Assembly: GCA_017962285.1 (NCBI GenBank)
Contig: JAGCVR010000191.1
Span: 1-6,535, forward strand
Length of the DNA stretch: 6,535 nt
Direction of reading: 5' to 3'
Source: Muribaculaceae bacterium
GTDB lineage: Bacteria; Bacteroidota; Bacteroidia; Bacteroidales; Muribaculaceae
The notes under the pieces were generated by a model. It was not told where the DNA came from, made no database searches, and worked only from the letters and a program-made list of their open reading frames with translations. A program made the position numbers and the translations under genes. Positions within the stretch are counted from its first letter, which is position 1, and the number at the start of each line of letters is the position of its first letter. Below are positions 1 through 6,347 of this stretch, piece after piece.

Positions 1-142
1 AGCATCCGACGTGGTCTGCATCCTCGAAGCCATGAAAATGGGCAACGAGATTCACGCCGGCAAGGACGGTACAGTCAAGTCTATCAACGTGTCGAGTGAA
101 GAATCAGTGCTCGAAGGCACCACTATTATGGTAATTGAATAA
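1..142 (+). CDS. Biotin carboxyl carrier protein/subunit of a decarboxylase, C-terminal fragment
   Basis: This is the last 46 codons of a biotinyl domain; the N-terminus lies before the window. The frame starts at base 2 and ends with TAA at 140-142. The biotin attachment motif EAMKM is visible, with the acceptor lysine codon at 35-37, and 34 residues follow the lysine, the usual distance to the end of such domains. The biotinylated lysine carries CO2 from the carboxyltransferase subunit to the membrane decarboxylase. The next gene, 11 bases downstream, encodes that membrane beta subunit, so this is very probably the biotin subunit of the same sodium pump (MmdC-like, or the end of an OadA-like alpha chain). 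The fragment cannot show which, because the upstream domains are missing. The domain identity is clear; the exact complex is inferred. Confidence 0.93.
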   Translation, partial: ASDVVCILEAMKMGNEIHAGKDGTVKSINVSSEESVLEGTTIMVIE

Positions 143-153
143 GAGAAAAGACT

Positions 154-1308
154 ATGATACTACTCGAAAGTTTTCTGTCTTCGAACCTGCTCCAGTTCTG
201 GAACTTCACCGGTTTCGCAAACTGCGAGTGGCCGAACATCATAATGCTGTGCGTGGGTCTGTTCTTCATCTACCTCGCCATTAAGCACGACTTCGAGCCG
301 ATGCTCCTCGTGCCCATAGGCTTCGGTATCCTTATCGGAAACATCCCATTCCAGCCGGGTAACGAAATCGGAATCTACGAAGAAGGTTCGGTGCTCAATA
401 TCCTCTATCAGGGTGTGAGACAAGGCTGGTATCCACCGCTCATCTTCCTCGGCATCGGTGCCATGACCGACTTCTCGGCGCTCCTTGCCAATCCCAAGCT
501 GATGCTTGTGGGAGCGGCCGCACAGTTCGGTATTTTCGGCGCTTATGTCATCGCGCTTGCCCTGGGGTTCATGCCCGACCAGGCCGGTGCTATCGCCATC
601 ATCGGCGGTGCCGACGGCCCAACGGCCATCTTCCTCTCGGGCAAACTCGCGCCTAACCTCATGGGTGCCATTGCGGTGTGCGCCTACTCCTACATGGCGC
701 TCGTGCCCGTAATCCAGCCACCTGTGATGCGACTGCTCACCACAAAGAAAGAACGGCTCATCAAGATGAAACCGGCAAGAAAAGTCTCGCAGAACGAGAA
801 GATACTCTTCCCCATCTTCGGACTTATCCTCACCTGCTTCTTCGTGCCGTCGGGTCTGCCTCTGCTGGGTATGCTGTTCTTCGGCAACCTGCTTCGCGAA
901 AGCGGTGTGACAACGCGTCTCGCCAAGACTGCAAGCAACGCCATGACCGACATCGTAACCATCATTCTCGGCATGACCGTGGGAGCATCCACCCAAGCGT
1001 CGGAATTCCTTACCAAAGAGACAATTTTCATCTTCATCCTGGGATTCTGCGCCTTCGTCATCGCCACCACTTCGGGCGTGTTGTTCGTGAAACTGTTCAA
1101 TCTTGTCCTGCCGAAAGGAAAGAAGCTCAATCCTCTCATCGGCAACGCAGGCGTTTCCGCAGTGCCAATGGCAGCGCGTATCAGCAACGACCAGGGTCTG
1201 CGCTACGACCCGAGCAACTACCTGCTCATGCACGCCATGGGTCCGAATGTGGCAGGTGTAATCGGTTCGGCTGTAGCCGCCGGTGTCCTGCTGGGATTCC
1301 TCGGATAG
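154..1308 (+). CDS. Sodium ion-translocating decarboxylase beta subunit (oxaloacetate/methylmalonyl-CoA decarboxylase type)
   Basis: This 384-residue integral membrane protein has many hydrophobic segments (for example about 29-44, 49-64, 116-140, 216-250, 290-318 and 362-383). It decarboxylates carboxybiotin and couples this to Na+ export across the inner membrane. Key residues known from Klebsiella OadB are present at matching spacing: Asp154 in GGADGPT (Klebsiella Asp203), Tyr180 (Tyr229), then Asn326, Gly330, Ser335 and Arg342 in the NPLIGNAGVSAVP region (Asn373, Gly377, Ser382, Arg389). It therefore looks functional. It is shorter than the roughly 430-residue Klebsiella protein, mostly at the N-terminus. 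The ATG at 154 follows the biotin subunit by 11 bases, so they are probably co-transcribed, and a terminator follows. In Bacteroidales the complex most likely acts on methylmalonyl-CoA in the succinate-propionate pathway, but the beta subunit alone cannot separate this from oxaloacetate or glutaconyl-CoA pumps, so no symbol is given. Confidence 0.95.
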   Translation: MILLESFLSSNLLQFWNFTGFANCEWPNIIMLCVGLFFIYLAIKHDFEPMLLVPIGFGILIGNIPFQPGNEIGIYEEGSVLNILYQGVRQGWYPPLIFLGIGAMTDFSALLANPKLMLVGAAAQFGIFGAYVIALALGFMPDQAGAIAIIGGADGPTAIFLSGKLAPNLMGAIAVCAYSYMALVPVIQPPVMRLLTTKKERLIKMKPARKVSQNEKILFPIFGLILTCFFVPSGLPLLGMLFFGNLLRESGVTTRLAKTASNAMTDIVTIILGMTVGASTQASEFLTKETIFIFILGFCAFVIATTSGVLFVKLFNLVLPKGKKLNPLIGNAGVSAVPMAARISNDQGLRYDPSNYLLMHAMGPNVAGVIGSAVAAGVLLGFLG

Positions 1309-1329
1309 GATTATCACTAAGAAACAGGG

Positions 1330-1366
1330 AAACTCGCCAAGAATTTTTTGGCGAGTTTTCTTTATT
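1330..1366 (+). terminator. Rho-independent terminator of the decarboxylase operon
   Basis: An 11-bp perfect stem (AAACTCGCCAA at 1330-1340 pairing with TTGGCGAGTTT at 1348-1358) encloses a 7-base loop and runs into a T-rich tail (TTCTTTATT). It begins 21 bases after the stop codon of the beta subunit. This is the clearest terminator in the window. It separates the decarboxylase operon from the following GH13 gene. Confidence 0.9.
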
Positions 1367-1368
1367 TA

Positions 1369-1403
1369 TGTGACGGTAATATCAATAAAAATTATTACTT
1401 TTG
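1369..1403 (+). promoter_or_regulatory. Predicted Bacteroidota-type promoter for the GH13 gene
   Basis: TACTTTTG at 1396-1403 is an exact match to the Bacteroidota -7 consensus TAnnTTTG. It lies directly after the upstream terminator, 20 bases before the GH13 ATG, in very A/T-rich DNA. The -33 element is poor: TGTG at 1369-1372 matches three of four bases of TTTG, at a spacing of 23. Transcription would start near 1410, leaving a leader of about 14 bases. This is a motif match only. Confidence 0.55.
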
Positions 1404-1423
1404 TAATACATTTTTCACTGTCT

Positions 1424-3103
1424 ATGAAACCCATCATATATCAAGTTTTTCCACGTTGGTTCACAAATACTGTGACTAACCCCGTACCCGATGGCGACAT
1501 CAGCCAAAACGGCTGCGGCAAACTCAATCACTTCACCCCCACTCTGCTCCGGGCAATCAGGAATCTGGGCGTGACCCATATCTGGTACACTGGTATAATT
1601 GAACACGCAACTGCCACTTCCTACGAGCAGTTCGGCATTAAATCCTCGACGCCTTCGGTGGTGAAAGGCAAAGCCGGATCCCCCTACGCCATTCGCGACT
1701 ATTACGACATTGACCCCGACCTTGCCGAAGATGTGCCGGGCAGGATGAAGGAATTTGAGAAACTCGTGCTTCGGACACACGAAGACGGTCTTAAAGTAAT
1801 CCTCGACTTCGTGCCCAATCATGTTGCCCGTGAATACTTCTCCGACGCCAAGCCTCGCGGCACAGAAGATTTCGGAGCACACGACAACACCGACGTGGCA
1901 TTTTCTCCCGACAACAGTTTCTACTATATGCCCGGACAGGAGTTTATATCACCCACCGGTGCCAACGATTATCGTGAGTTCCCCGCAAAAGCTACCGGCA
2001 ACGACTGCTTCACGGCGGCGCCGTCGGTCAACGACTGGTACGAGACGGTGAAACTGAACTACGGCATTGATTACCGCGACGGCTCGCAGCACTTCTCTCC
2101 TATCCCTGCCACATGGCAGAAGATGCTTCACATACTGCGCTACTGGGCGAAGAAGGGCGTGGATGCATTCAGGTGCGACATGGCGTTCATGGTGCCTCTT
2201 GAATTCTGGCACTGGGCCACAGAGCAGATTAAAAAGGAATTTCCCTCGATTCAGTTCATTGCAGAAATCTACGACACGGGACTATACCGCCCGTTCATTG
2301 AATATGGCGGTTTCGACTATCTTTACGACAAGGTTACTCTTTACGACACACTTTGCGCCATTCTCCGGGGGAACGCGCCGGCATCTGCCATTACTTCGTG
2401 CTGGCAGACCGTTGACGGAATCAACAGCCACATGCTCCACTTCCTCGAGAACCACGACGAGTTACGCCTTGCCTCTTCACAATTCATGGGCAGCGCCATG
2501 GAGACACTGCCGGCACTTATCGTGAGCGCGACCATATCCTCAGCGCCGTTCATGATCTACGCCGGGCAGGAACTGGGCGAAAACGCTCCCGACGCTGAAG
2601 GCTTCAGCGGACACGACGGACGCACCTCGATTTTCGACTACTGGAGCATCCCATCCCTGAGAAGATGGTACAACGGCGGAAAATGCAATTCCAGCCGGCT
2701 TTTGAAGCAGGAGAAATCTCTGAGGAAGACATATAAGAAAGTGCTGAATCTCTGCAATACGGAAAAAGCTGTTGCATGTGGTCAGTTCTACGACCTCATG
2801 TATGTGAACTACAACAATCTTGACCCGCGTTTCCACTACGTCTATCTCCGCCACTTCAAGGACGAGACAATCCTGATTGCGGTGAATTTCAGCAACAATG
2901 CTGCCGAATTGAACATCAACATTCCCCGCCACGCCTTCGACTTTCTGAAAATAGCAGAGGGAAAGTATCCGGCAACCGAACTCCTGACTGAAGAAAAAGC
3001 ACAGTTAACCATTTCCTCCACCCGGCAAATCCCCGTCACAATCCGGCCTCACGGCGCAGTGATGTGGAAATTTGAAAATTGTGGCAATTTTTCTTCCAAA
3101 TAA
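1424..3103 (+). CDS. Cytoplasmic alpha-amylase-family glycoside hydrolase (GH13)
   Basis: The protein has 559 residues and no signal peptide, so it probably acts in the cytoplasm on alpha-glucans such as maltooligosaccharides or glycogen. All four GH13 signature regions of the (beta/alpha)8 barrel are visible: region I LDFVPNHV (Asp128, Asn132, His133), region II GVDAFRCD with nucleophile Asp252, region III FIAEIYD with acid/base Glu281, and region IV FLENHDE with Asp345. The active site is therefore complete. A beta-rich C-terminal domain lies at roughly 455-553. The ATG at 1424 (MKPIIYQVFPRWF) is chosen because barrel strand 1 starts immediately; an in-frame upstream ATG at 1283 would lie in the preceding gene and read through its terminator. 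I recall similar cytoplasmic proteins in Bacteroides, but the subfamily and exact specificity (hydrolase or transferase, chain length) cannot be read from the sequence. The gene appears to be transcribed alone. Confidence 0.92.
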   Translation: MKPIIYQVFPRWFTNTVTNPVPDGDISQNGCGKLNHFTPTLLRAIRNLGVTHIWYTGIIEHATATSYEQFGIKSSTPSVVKGKAGSPYAIRDYYDIDPDLAEDVPGRMKEFEKLVLRTHEDGLKVILDFVPNHVAREYFSDAKPRGTEDFGAHDNTDVAFSPDNSFYYMPGQEFISPTGANDYREFPAKATGNDCFTAAPSVNDWYETVKLNYGIDYRDGSQHFSPIPATWQKMLHILRYWAKKGVDAFRCDMAFMVPLEFWHWATEQIKKEFPSIQFIAEIYDTGLYRPFIEYGGFDYLYDKVTLYDTLCAILRGNAPASAITSCWQTVDGINSHMLHFLENHDELRLASSQFMGSAMETLPALIVSATISSAPFMIYAGQELGENAPDAEGFSGHDGRTSIFDYWSIPSLRRWYNGGKCNSSRLLKQEKSLRKTYKKVLNLCNTEKAVACGQFYDLMYVNYNNLDPRFHYVYLRHFKDETILIAVNFSNNAAELNINIPRHAFDFLKIAEGKYPATELLTEEKAQLTISSTRQIPVTIRPHGAVMWKFENCGNFSSK

Positions 3104-3116
3104 CACACAAAAAAAT

Positions 3117-3124
3117 TAACTTTG
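3117..3124 (+). promoter_or_regulatory. Predicted -7 element of the prs promoter
   Basis: TAACTTTG matches the Bacteroidota -7 consensus TAnnTTTG exactly. It sits 13 bases after the GH13 stop and 35 bases before the prs ATG. The matching -33 region falls in the last codons of the GH13 gene, where only T-rich sequence (3088-3095) and no clear TTTG is seen. A start near 3131 would give a leader of about 30 bases. This is predicted from the motif and its position only. Confidence 0.55.
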
Positions 3125-3159
3125 CAAAAAACAATATTAATCCTTTCAATAATTCGCCT

Positions 3160-4101
3160 ATGTGTAACTCTACCCCAATTAAAATTTTTTCCGGTACCAA
3201 ATCGCGCTACATTACCGAAGAAATAGCCCAAAACCTCAATATCCCTCTCGGGCAAATGAACATTCAGCGTTTCTCCGACGGCGAATTTGAAGTGTATTTC
3301 GAAGAAACAGTACGCGGACGCGAAGTGTATCTCGTGCAGTCCACTTTCCCCAACTGCGACAATCTCATGGAACTGCTGCTTATGGTGGATGCTGCTCGCC
3401 GCGCTTCGGCAAAGACCGTAGTGGCTGTTGTGCCCTACTTTGGATGGGCTCGTCAGGACCGTAAGGACAAGCCACGTGTATCCATCGCATCAAAACTTGT
3501 TGCTGACCTTCTCAGCACGGCTGGCATCGACCGTCTGATAACGATGGACCTTCACGCCGACCAGATTCAGGGATTCTTCAACGTTCCTGTTGATCATCTT
3601 TATGCAACAGCCGTATTTATCCCCTACATAAAATCGCTGAAACTGAAGAACATGGTCATCGCATCACCCGACGTGGGCGGAGCAAAGCGTGCAAACTCAT
3701 TCGCCAAATACTTCAACACTCCTCTCGTCCTCTGCCACAAGCAGAGAGAGAAAGCCAACGTGGTAGAAAAAATGACAATCATCGGCGACGTGAAAGACAA
3801 GGATGTGGTGCTTCTCGACGATATGATTGACACTGCCGGCACTATCTCCAAAGCCGCGGATCTGATGAAGGAGAACGGAGCACGTTCAATTCGCGCGTGC
3901 GCTTCACATGCCGTAATGAGCGGCAATGCCGTGCAGAACATCAACGAAAGTGCACTCGAAGAGGTTATCTTCTCGAACTCCATCCCATTCGACAAATCCA
4001 GATGCCCGAAGGCAACAATCCTATCGGTGGCTCCTCTTTTTGCCGACACCATCCGCAGAGTCCACAACAACGAATCTATCAGCTCGCAATATCTGATTTA
4101 A
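3160..4101 (+). CDS. prs: Ribose-phosphate pyrophosphokinase (PRPP synthetase, class I)
   Basis: This 313-residue cytosolic enzyme makes PRPP and AMP from ribose 5-phosphate and ATP, supplying purine, pyrimidine, NAD, histidine and tryptophan synthesis. Landmarks are FSDGEFEVYFEE near the N-terminus, the catalytic flexible loop RQDRK at 98-102, the ATP/Mg region MDLHADQIQGFF with His132, and the PRPP-binding loop LLDDMIDTAGT with Asp220, Asp221 and Asp224, the same numbering as in E. coli Prs. The length is normal for the family. After RQDRK the loop reads DKPRVSIASK rather than the E. coli-like ARSREPITAK; as far as I recall this is usual for Bacteroidales, as is the C-terminus NESISSQYLI. 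The start is the ATG at 3160, placed by the leading IKIFSGTKSR strand and by the promoter motif just upstream. The longer in-frame reading from 3079 overlaps the GH13 gene and is unlikely. Confidence 0.97.
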   Translation: MCNSTPIKIFSGTKSRYITEEIAQNLNIPLGQMNIQRFSDGEFEVYFEETVRGREVYLVQSTFPNCDNLMELLLMVDAARRASAKTVVAVVPYFGWARQDRKDKPRVSIASKLVADLLSTAGIDRLITMDLHADQIQGFFNVPVDHLYATAVFIPYIKSLKLKNMVIASPDVGGAKRANSFAKYFNTPLVLCHKQREKANVVEKMTIIGDVKDKDVVLLDDMIDTAGTISKAADLMKENGARSIRACASHAVMSGNAVQNINESALEEVIFSNSIPFDKSRCPKATILSVAPLFADTIRRVHNNESISSQYLI

Positions 4102-4158
4102 CATATAACTTGATTTTTTCTATTATTGTACTGATATCTCACTAATAATTTTTTCCCT

Positions 4159-4863
4159 ATGACAATTACAAAAGCCACTCTCGAAAAAATAATTAGCGAA
4201 GACTTTTCTGCAATTTGGAAACGACTGTCGCACGACGAGAAACGACTTATCACCGACAATTTCGTAGTACATCACTTCAAAAAAAACCAACTTATCTATG
4301 CCGAACGCGACGAGCCCATCTACCTGTGGTGCCTGCTCAGCGGCAAGGTGAAGCTGTTCAAGGACGGATTCGGTGGACGGCAGCAGATTCTGCGCCTCTA
4401 CAGGCCAATACAATACTTCGGCTATCGTGCCTATTTTGCCGGAGAACCCTATGTGTCGAGCGCGGCAGCCTTTGAGCCTTCCACAATAGGCACTCTCGAA
4501 ATGAACATTGTGGAACAGCTCATCAACAAGAACCGCGACGTGGCATGGTTCTTCATCAAAGAACTTTCGAAACACCTTGGAGGGTCCGACACGAAAATCG
4601 TGAACCTCACCCAGAAGCACATACGCGGCCGTCTGGCAGAGTCGCTCATTCTACTCCGTGAGAATTACGGCTTCGAGGATGACGGGCAAACGCTCAAAAT
4701 CTACATGGCACGAGAGGATATCGCAAACCTCTCGAACATGACCACGTCGAACGCAATCCGCACTCTGTCGAATTTCGCGCAGGAGAAGATTATCACCATC
4801 GACGGACGCCGAATTAAAATCCTTAACGAGCCCATGCTCCGCAATATCAGCAAGTTCGGCTAA
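4159..4863 (+). CDS. Crp/Fnr-family transcriptional regulator
   Basis: This 234-residue regulator has the Crp/Fnr plan: a beta-roll effector domain at about 25-115 (FKKNQLIYAERDEPIYLWCLLSGKVKLFKDG in pieces), a long dimerisation helix at about 118-168, and a winged helix-turn-helix at about 178-230, with the probable recognition helix at 194-205 (MTTSNAIRTLSN). In the pocket that binds cAMP phosphate in Crp, the G-E pair is kept (Gly95, Glu96) but the R-S-A segment reads S-S-A (100-102), so the cAMP-contacting arginine is absent. There is only one cysteine (Cys58), so an Fnr-type iron-sulfur cluster is excluded. The effector is unknown. The gene starts 57 bases after prs in A/T-rich DNA with no clear promoter or terminator, and the DUF4924 gene follows after 28 bases. 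Its targets cannot be inferred, although autoregulation of the downstream genes is possible. Confidence 0.88.
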   Translation: MTITKATLEKIISEDFSAIWKRLSHDEKRLITDNFVVHHFKKNQLIYAERDEPIYLWCLLSGKVKLFKDGFGGRQQILRLYRPIQYFGYRAYFAGEPYVSSAAAFEPSTIGTLEMNIVEQLINKNRDVAWFFIKELSKHLGGSDTKIVNLTQKHIRGRLAESLILLRENYGFEDDGQTLKIYMAREDIANLSNMTTSNAIRTLSNFAQEKIITIDGRRIKILNEPMLRNISKFG

Positions 4864-4891
4864 GACAAAATAAAGAAACGCACCATTTCAG

Positions 4892-5452
4892 ATGATTATC
4901 GCTCAGGAAAAACGGAAAGAGAACATTGCCGAATACCTTCTCTACATGTGGCAGGTGGAAGACCTTATCAGAGCCTTCAACCTCGACATTGAACGTATCC
5001 AGAGCGAGATAATCAACCACTACGGCGTAGATGACAAGACCCGCGCTGAAATCCGCGACTGGTACGAGTCGCTCATAGAAATGATGAAACTCGAGGACAA
5101 GAAAATCTCAGGTCATCTTCAGATTAACTGCAACACCATTATCCGTCTCACCGACCTGCACATTCGACTCCTCAACTCAAGCAAATTTCCCAACTATTCA
5201 GCAGTCTATTACCAGACGCTGCCGCTGATCGTGGAACTGCGCTCTAAAATGCCGCAGGACCGGCAAGTGGGCGAAATTGAGACGTGCTTCAATGCGCTCT
5301 ACGGCGTTCTTGTGCTGAAACTAAAAGGCGAGAGCATTTCCGACGAGACACTGCGGGCAGTAGCTCAGATTTCACAATTGCTGAGCCTGCTGTCGGCTTA
5401 CTTCCTGAAAGACGAGACTTCGCCGCTTTTTGACGGTGAAAACGATTTATAA
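4892..5452 (+). CDS. DUF4924 family protein, function unknown
   Basis: This protein has 186 residues, no signal peptide and no membrane segment, and looks almost entirely alpha-helical. The N-terminus (IAQEKRKENIAEYLLYMWQ, then VEDLIRA) is the part I recognise as typical of DUF4924, a small family I know from Bacteroidota. No catalytic motif or metal-binding pattern is visible. Charged and hydrophobic residues alternate as in a helical bundle, and the last 13 or so residues (DETSPLFDGENDL) are probably a disordered acidic tail. The ATG at 4892 directly begins the conserved N-terminus, which supports this start. It follows the Crp/Fnr gene by 28 bases and precedes rfbD by 16 bases, so it is probably in the same operon. 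A cytoplasmic protein-interaction role is possible but would be a guess. Family assignment is from memory of the N-terminal signature. Confidence 0.85.
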   Translation: MIIAQEKRKENIAEYLLYMWQVEDLIRAFNLDIERIQSEIINHYGVDDKTRAEIRDWYESLIEMMKLEDKKISGHLQINCNTIIRLTDLHIRLLNSSKFPNYSAVYYQTLPLIVELRSKMPQDRQVGEIETCFNALYGVLVLKLKGESISDETLRAVAQISQLLSLLSAYFLKDETSPLFDGENDL

Positions 5453-5468
5453 TTTTAATATCAACAAT

Positions 5469-6344
5469 ATGAATTCATTGAAAAACATACTCATAACCGG
5501 AGCCAACGGACAACTTGGTTCCGAATTGCGTATCGCCCTTGACAACATCAGCGGTTTCAATCTGTTCTTTACCGACATCGACACTCTCGACATTACCGAT
5601 GAAACGGAAGTGAACAACTTCATTAAGGACAACAAGATTCACATCATTATAAACTGTGCGGCTTTCACCGCGGTTGACAAAGCGGAGGAAGCACAGGATC
5701 TCTGTCATGCCATCAATGCCGATGCGGTGGAAATCCTCGGAAATGCCGCGGCAAAATACAATGCCCGTATTGTTCATGTCTCCACCGACTATGTATTCAA
5801 CGGCGAAGCCTGCACTCCCTACACCGAAGACCAGCCCACGCAGCCGGTGTCGGTCTATGGCAAGACAAAGCTCGAAGGTGAGCAGCGCCTCCTGAACGCT
5901 GCGCCTCAAGCCATCATCATCCGCACGGCTTGGCTCTATTCCCCACATGGGAAGAACTTTGTGAAAACAATGATTGAACTCGGAAAGTCGCGGACCGAAC
6001 TGAACGTGGTGTTCGACCAGGTGGGCTCTCCAACCTACGCCCTCGATCTTGCGAACGCCATTGCCGCCATAGTCCAGTCGCCTTGGATTCCGGGCATTTA
6101 CCATTTCTCCAACGAAGGCGCAATCTCCTGGTACGATTTCACCAAAGCCATTCACCGCATTGCGGGAATCACACAATGCAACGTGCTTCCATGCCGGTCG
6201 GCAGAGTTCTTCACTCTCGCGAAGCGCCCGCCATACAGCGTTTTCGACAAATCAAAGATTAAGAACACCTTCAAGTTGGAAATCCCTTACTGGGAAGACA
6301 GTCTGAGACACTGCATAAACCGACTTGAAAACATTATTCAATAA
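5469..6344 (+). CDS. rfbD: dTDP-4-dehydrorhamnose reductase
   Basis: This 291-residue cytosolic short-chain dehydrogenase/reductase of the RmlD type performs the last step of dTDP-L-rhamnose synthesis, the NAD(P)H-dependent reduction of dTDP-4-dehydrorhamnose. The Rossmann motif TGANGQLG lies at about 10-17, followed by INCAAFTAVDKAE, then VSTDYVFNG with catalytic Thr106, and the YxxxK pair Tyr130/Lys134 in VYGKTKLEGE. IRTAWLYS and the C-terminal substrate segment GSPTYALDLANAI are also present. The catalytic triad is intact and the length is normal (about 290-300). The ATG at 5469 sits just before the Rossmann strand; an in-frame TTG at 5430 would overlap the DUF4924 gene and add residues with no family counterpart. 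No other rhamnose genes (rfbA, rfbB, rfbC) are in the window. The product could feed surface polysaccharide, but its cluster must be elsewhere. prfC follows within 3 bases. Confidence 0.94.
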   Translation: MNSLKNILITGANGQLGSELRIALDNISGFNLFFTDIDTLDITDETEVNNFIKDNKIHIIINCAAFTAVDKAEEAQDLCHAINADAVEILGNAAAKYNARIVHVSTDYVFNGEACTPYTEDQPTQPVSVYGKTKLEGEQRLLNAAPQAIIIRTAWLYSPHGKNFVKTMIELGKSRTELNVVFDQVGSPTYALDLANAIAAIVQSPWIPGIYHFSNEGAISWYDFTKAIHRIAGITQCNVLPCRSAEFFTLAKRPPYSVFDKSKIKNTFKLEIPYWEDSLRHCINRLENIIQ

Positions 6345-6347
6345 CTA

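Noticed and set aside
160..1317. A 385-codon open frame on the minus strand covering the whole beta-subunit gene.
   Set aside because: The opposite strand encodes a protein with conserved OadB-type residues at correct spacing. The antisense translation is rich in His, Glu, Arg and Asp with no recognisable domain, as expected from a shadow of a codon-biased gene.
1283..1423. Possible 47-residue N-terminal extension of the GH13 protein, resembling a hydrophobic leader (FFIYVTVISIKIITFVIHFS).
   Set aside because: It would start inside the upstream gene and be translated from the terminator hairpin and promoter region. The hydrophobic run is a by-product of A/T-rich intergenic DNA, and the family start fits the ATG at 1424.
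3075..3091. Small hairpin AAAATTG-TGG-CAATTTT at the end of the GH13 gene, considered as a terminator.
   Set aside because: The 7-bp stem has only one G-C pair, lies within the coding sequence before the stop codon, and is followed by TCTTCC rather than a clear T-run.
3451..3489. Unusual flexible loop in Prs (RQDRK followed by DKPRVSIASK).
   Set aside because: It differs from E. coli and Bacillus, but I recall nearly the same loop in Bacteroides Prs, so it is a lineage feature and not an anomaly.
4121..4128. TATTATTG considered as a -7 promoter element for the Crp/Fnr gene.
   Set aside because: It differs from TAnnTTTG at one position in very A/T-rich DNA and has no -33 element at suitable spacing, so chance is a fair explanation.
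5430..5468. Upstream TTG start for rfbD giving 13 extra residues.
   Set aside because: It overlaps the DUF4924 gene, and the added residues come before the Rossmann strand that normally begins this family. The ATG at 5469 fits better.
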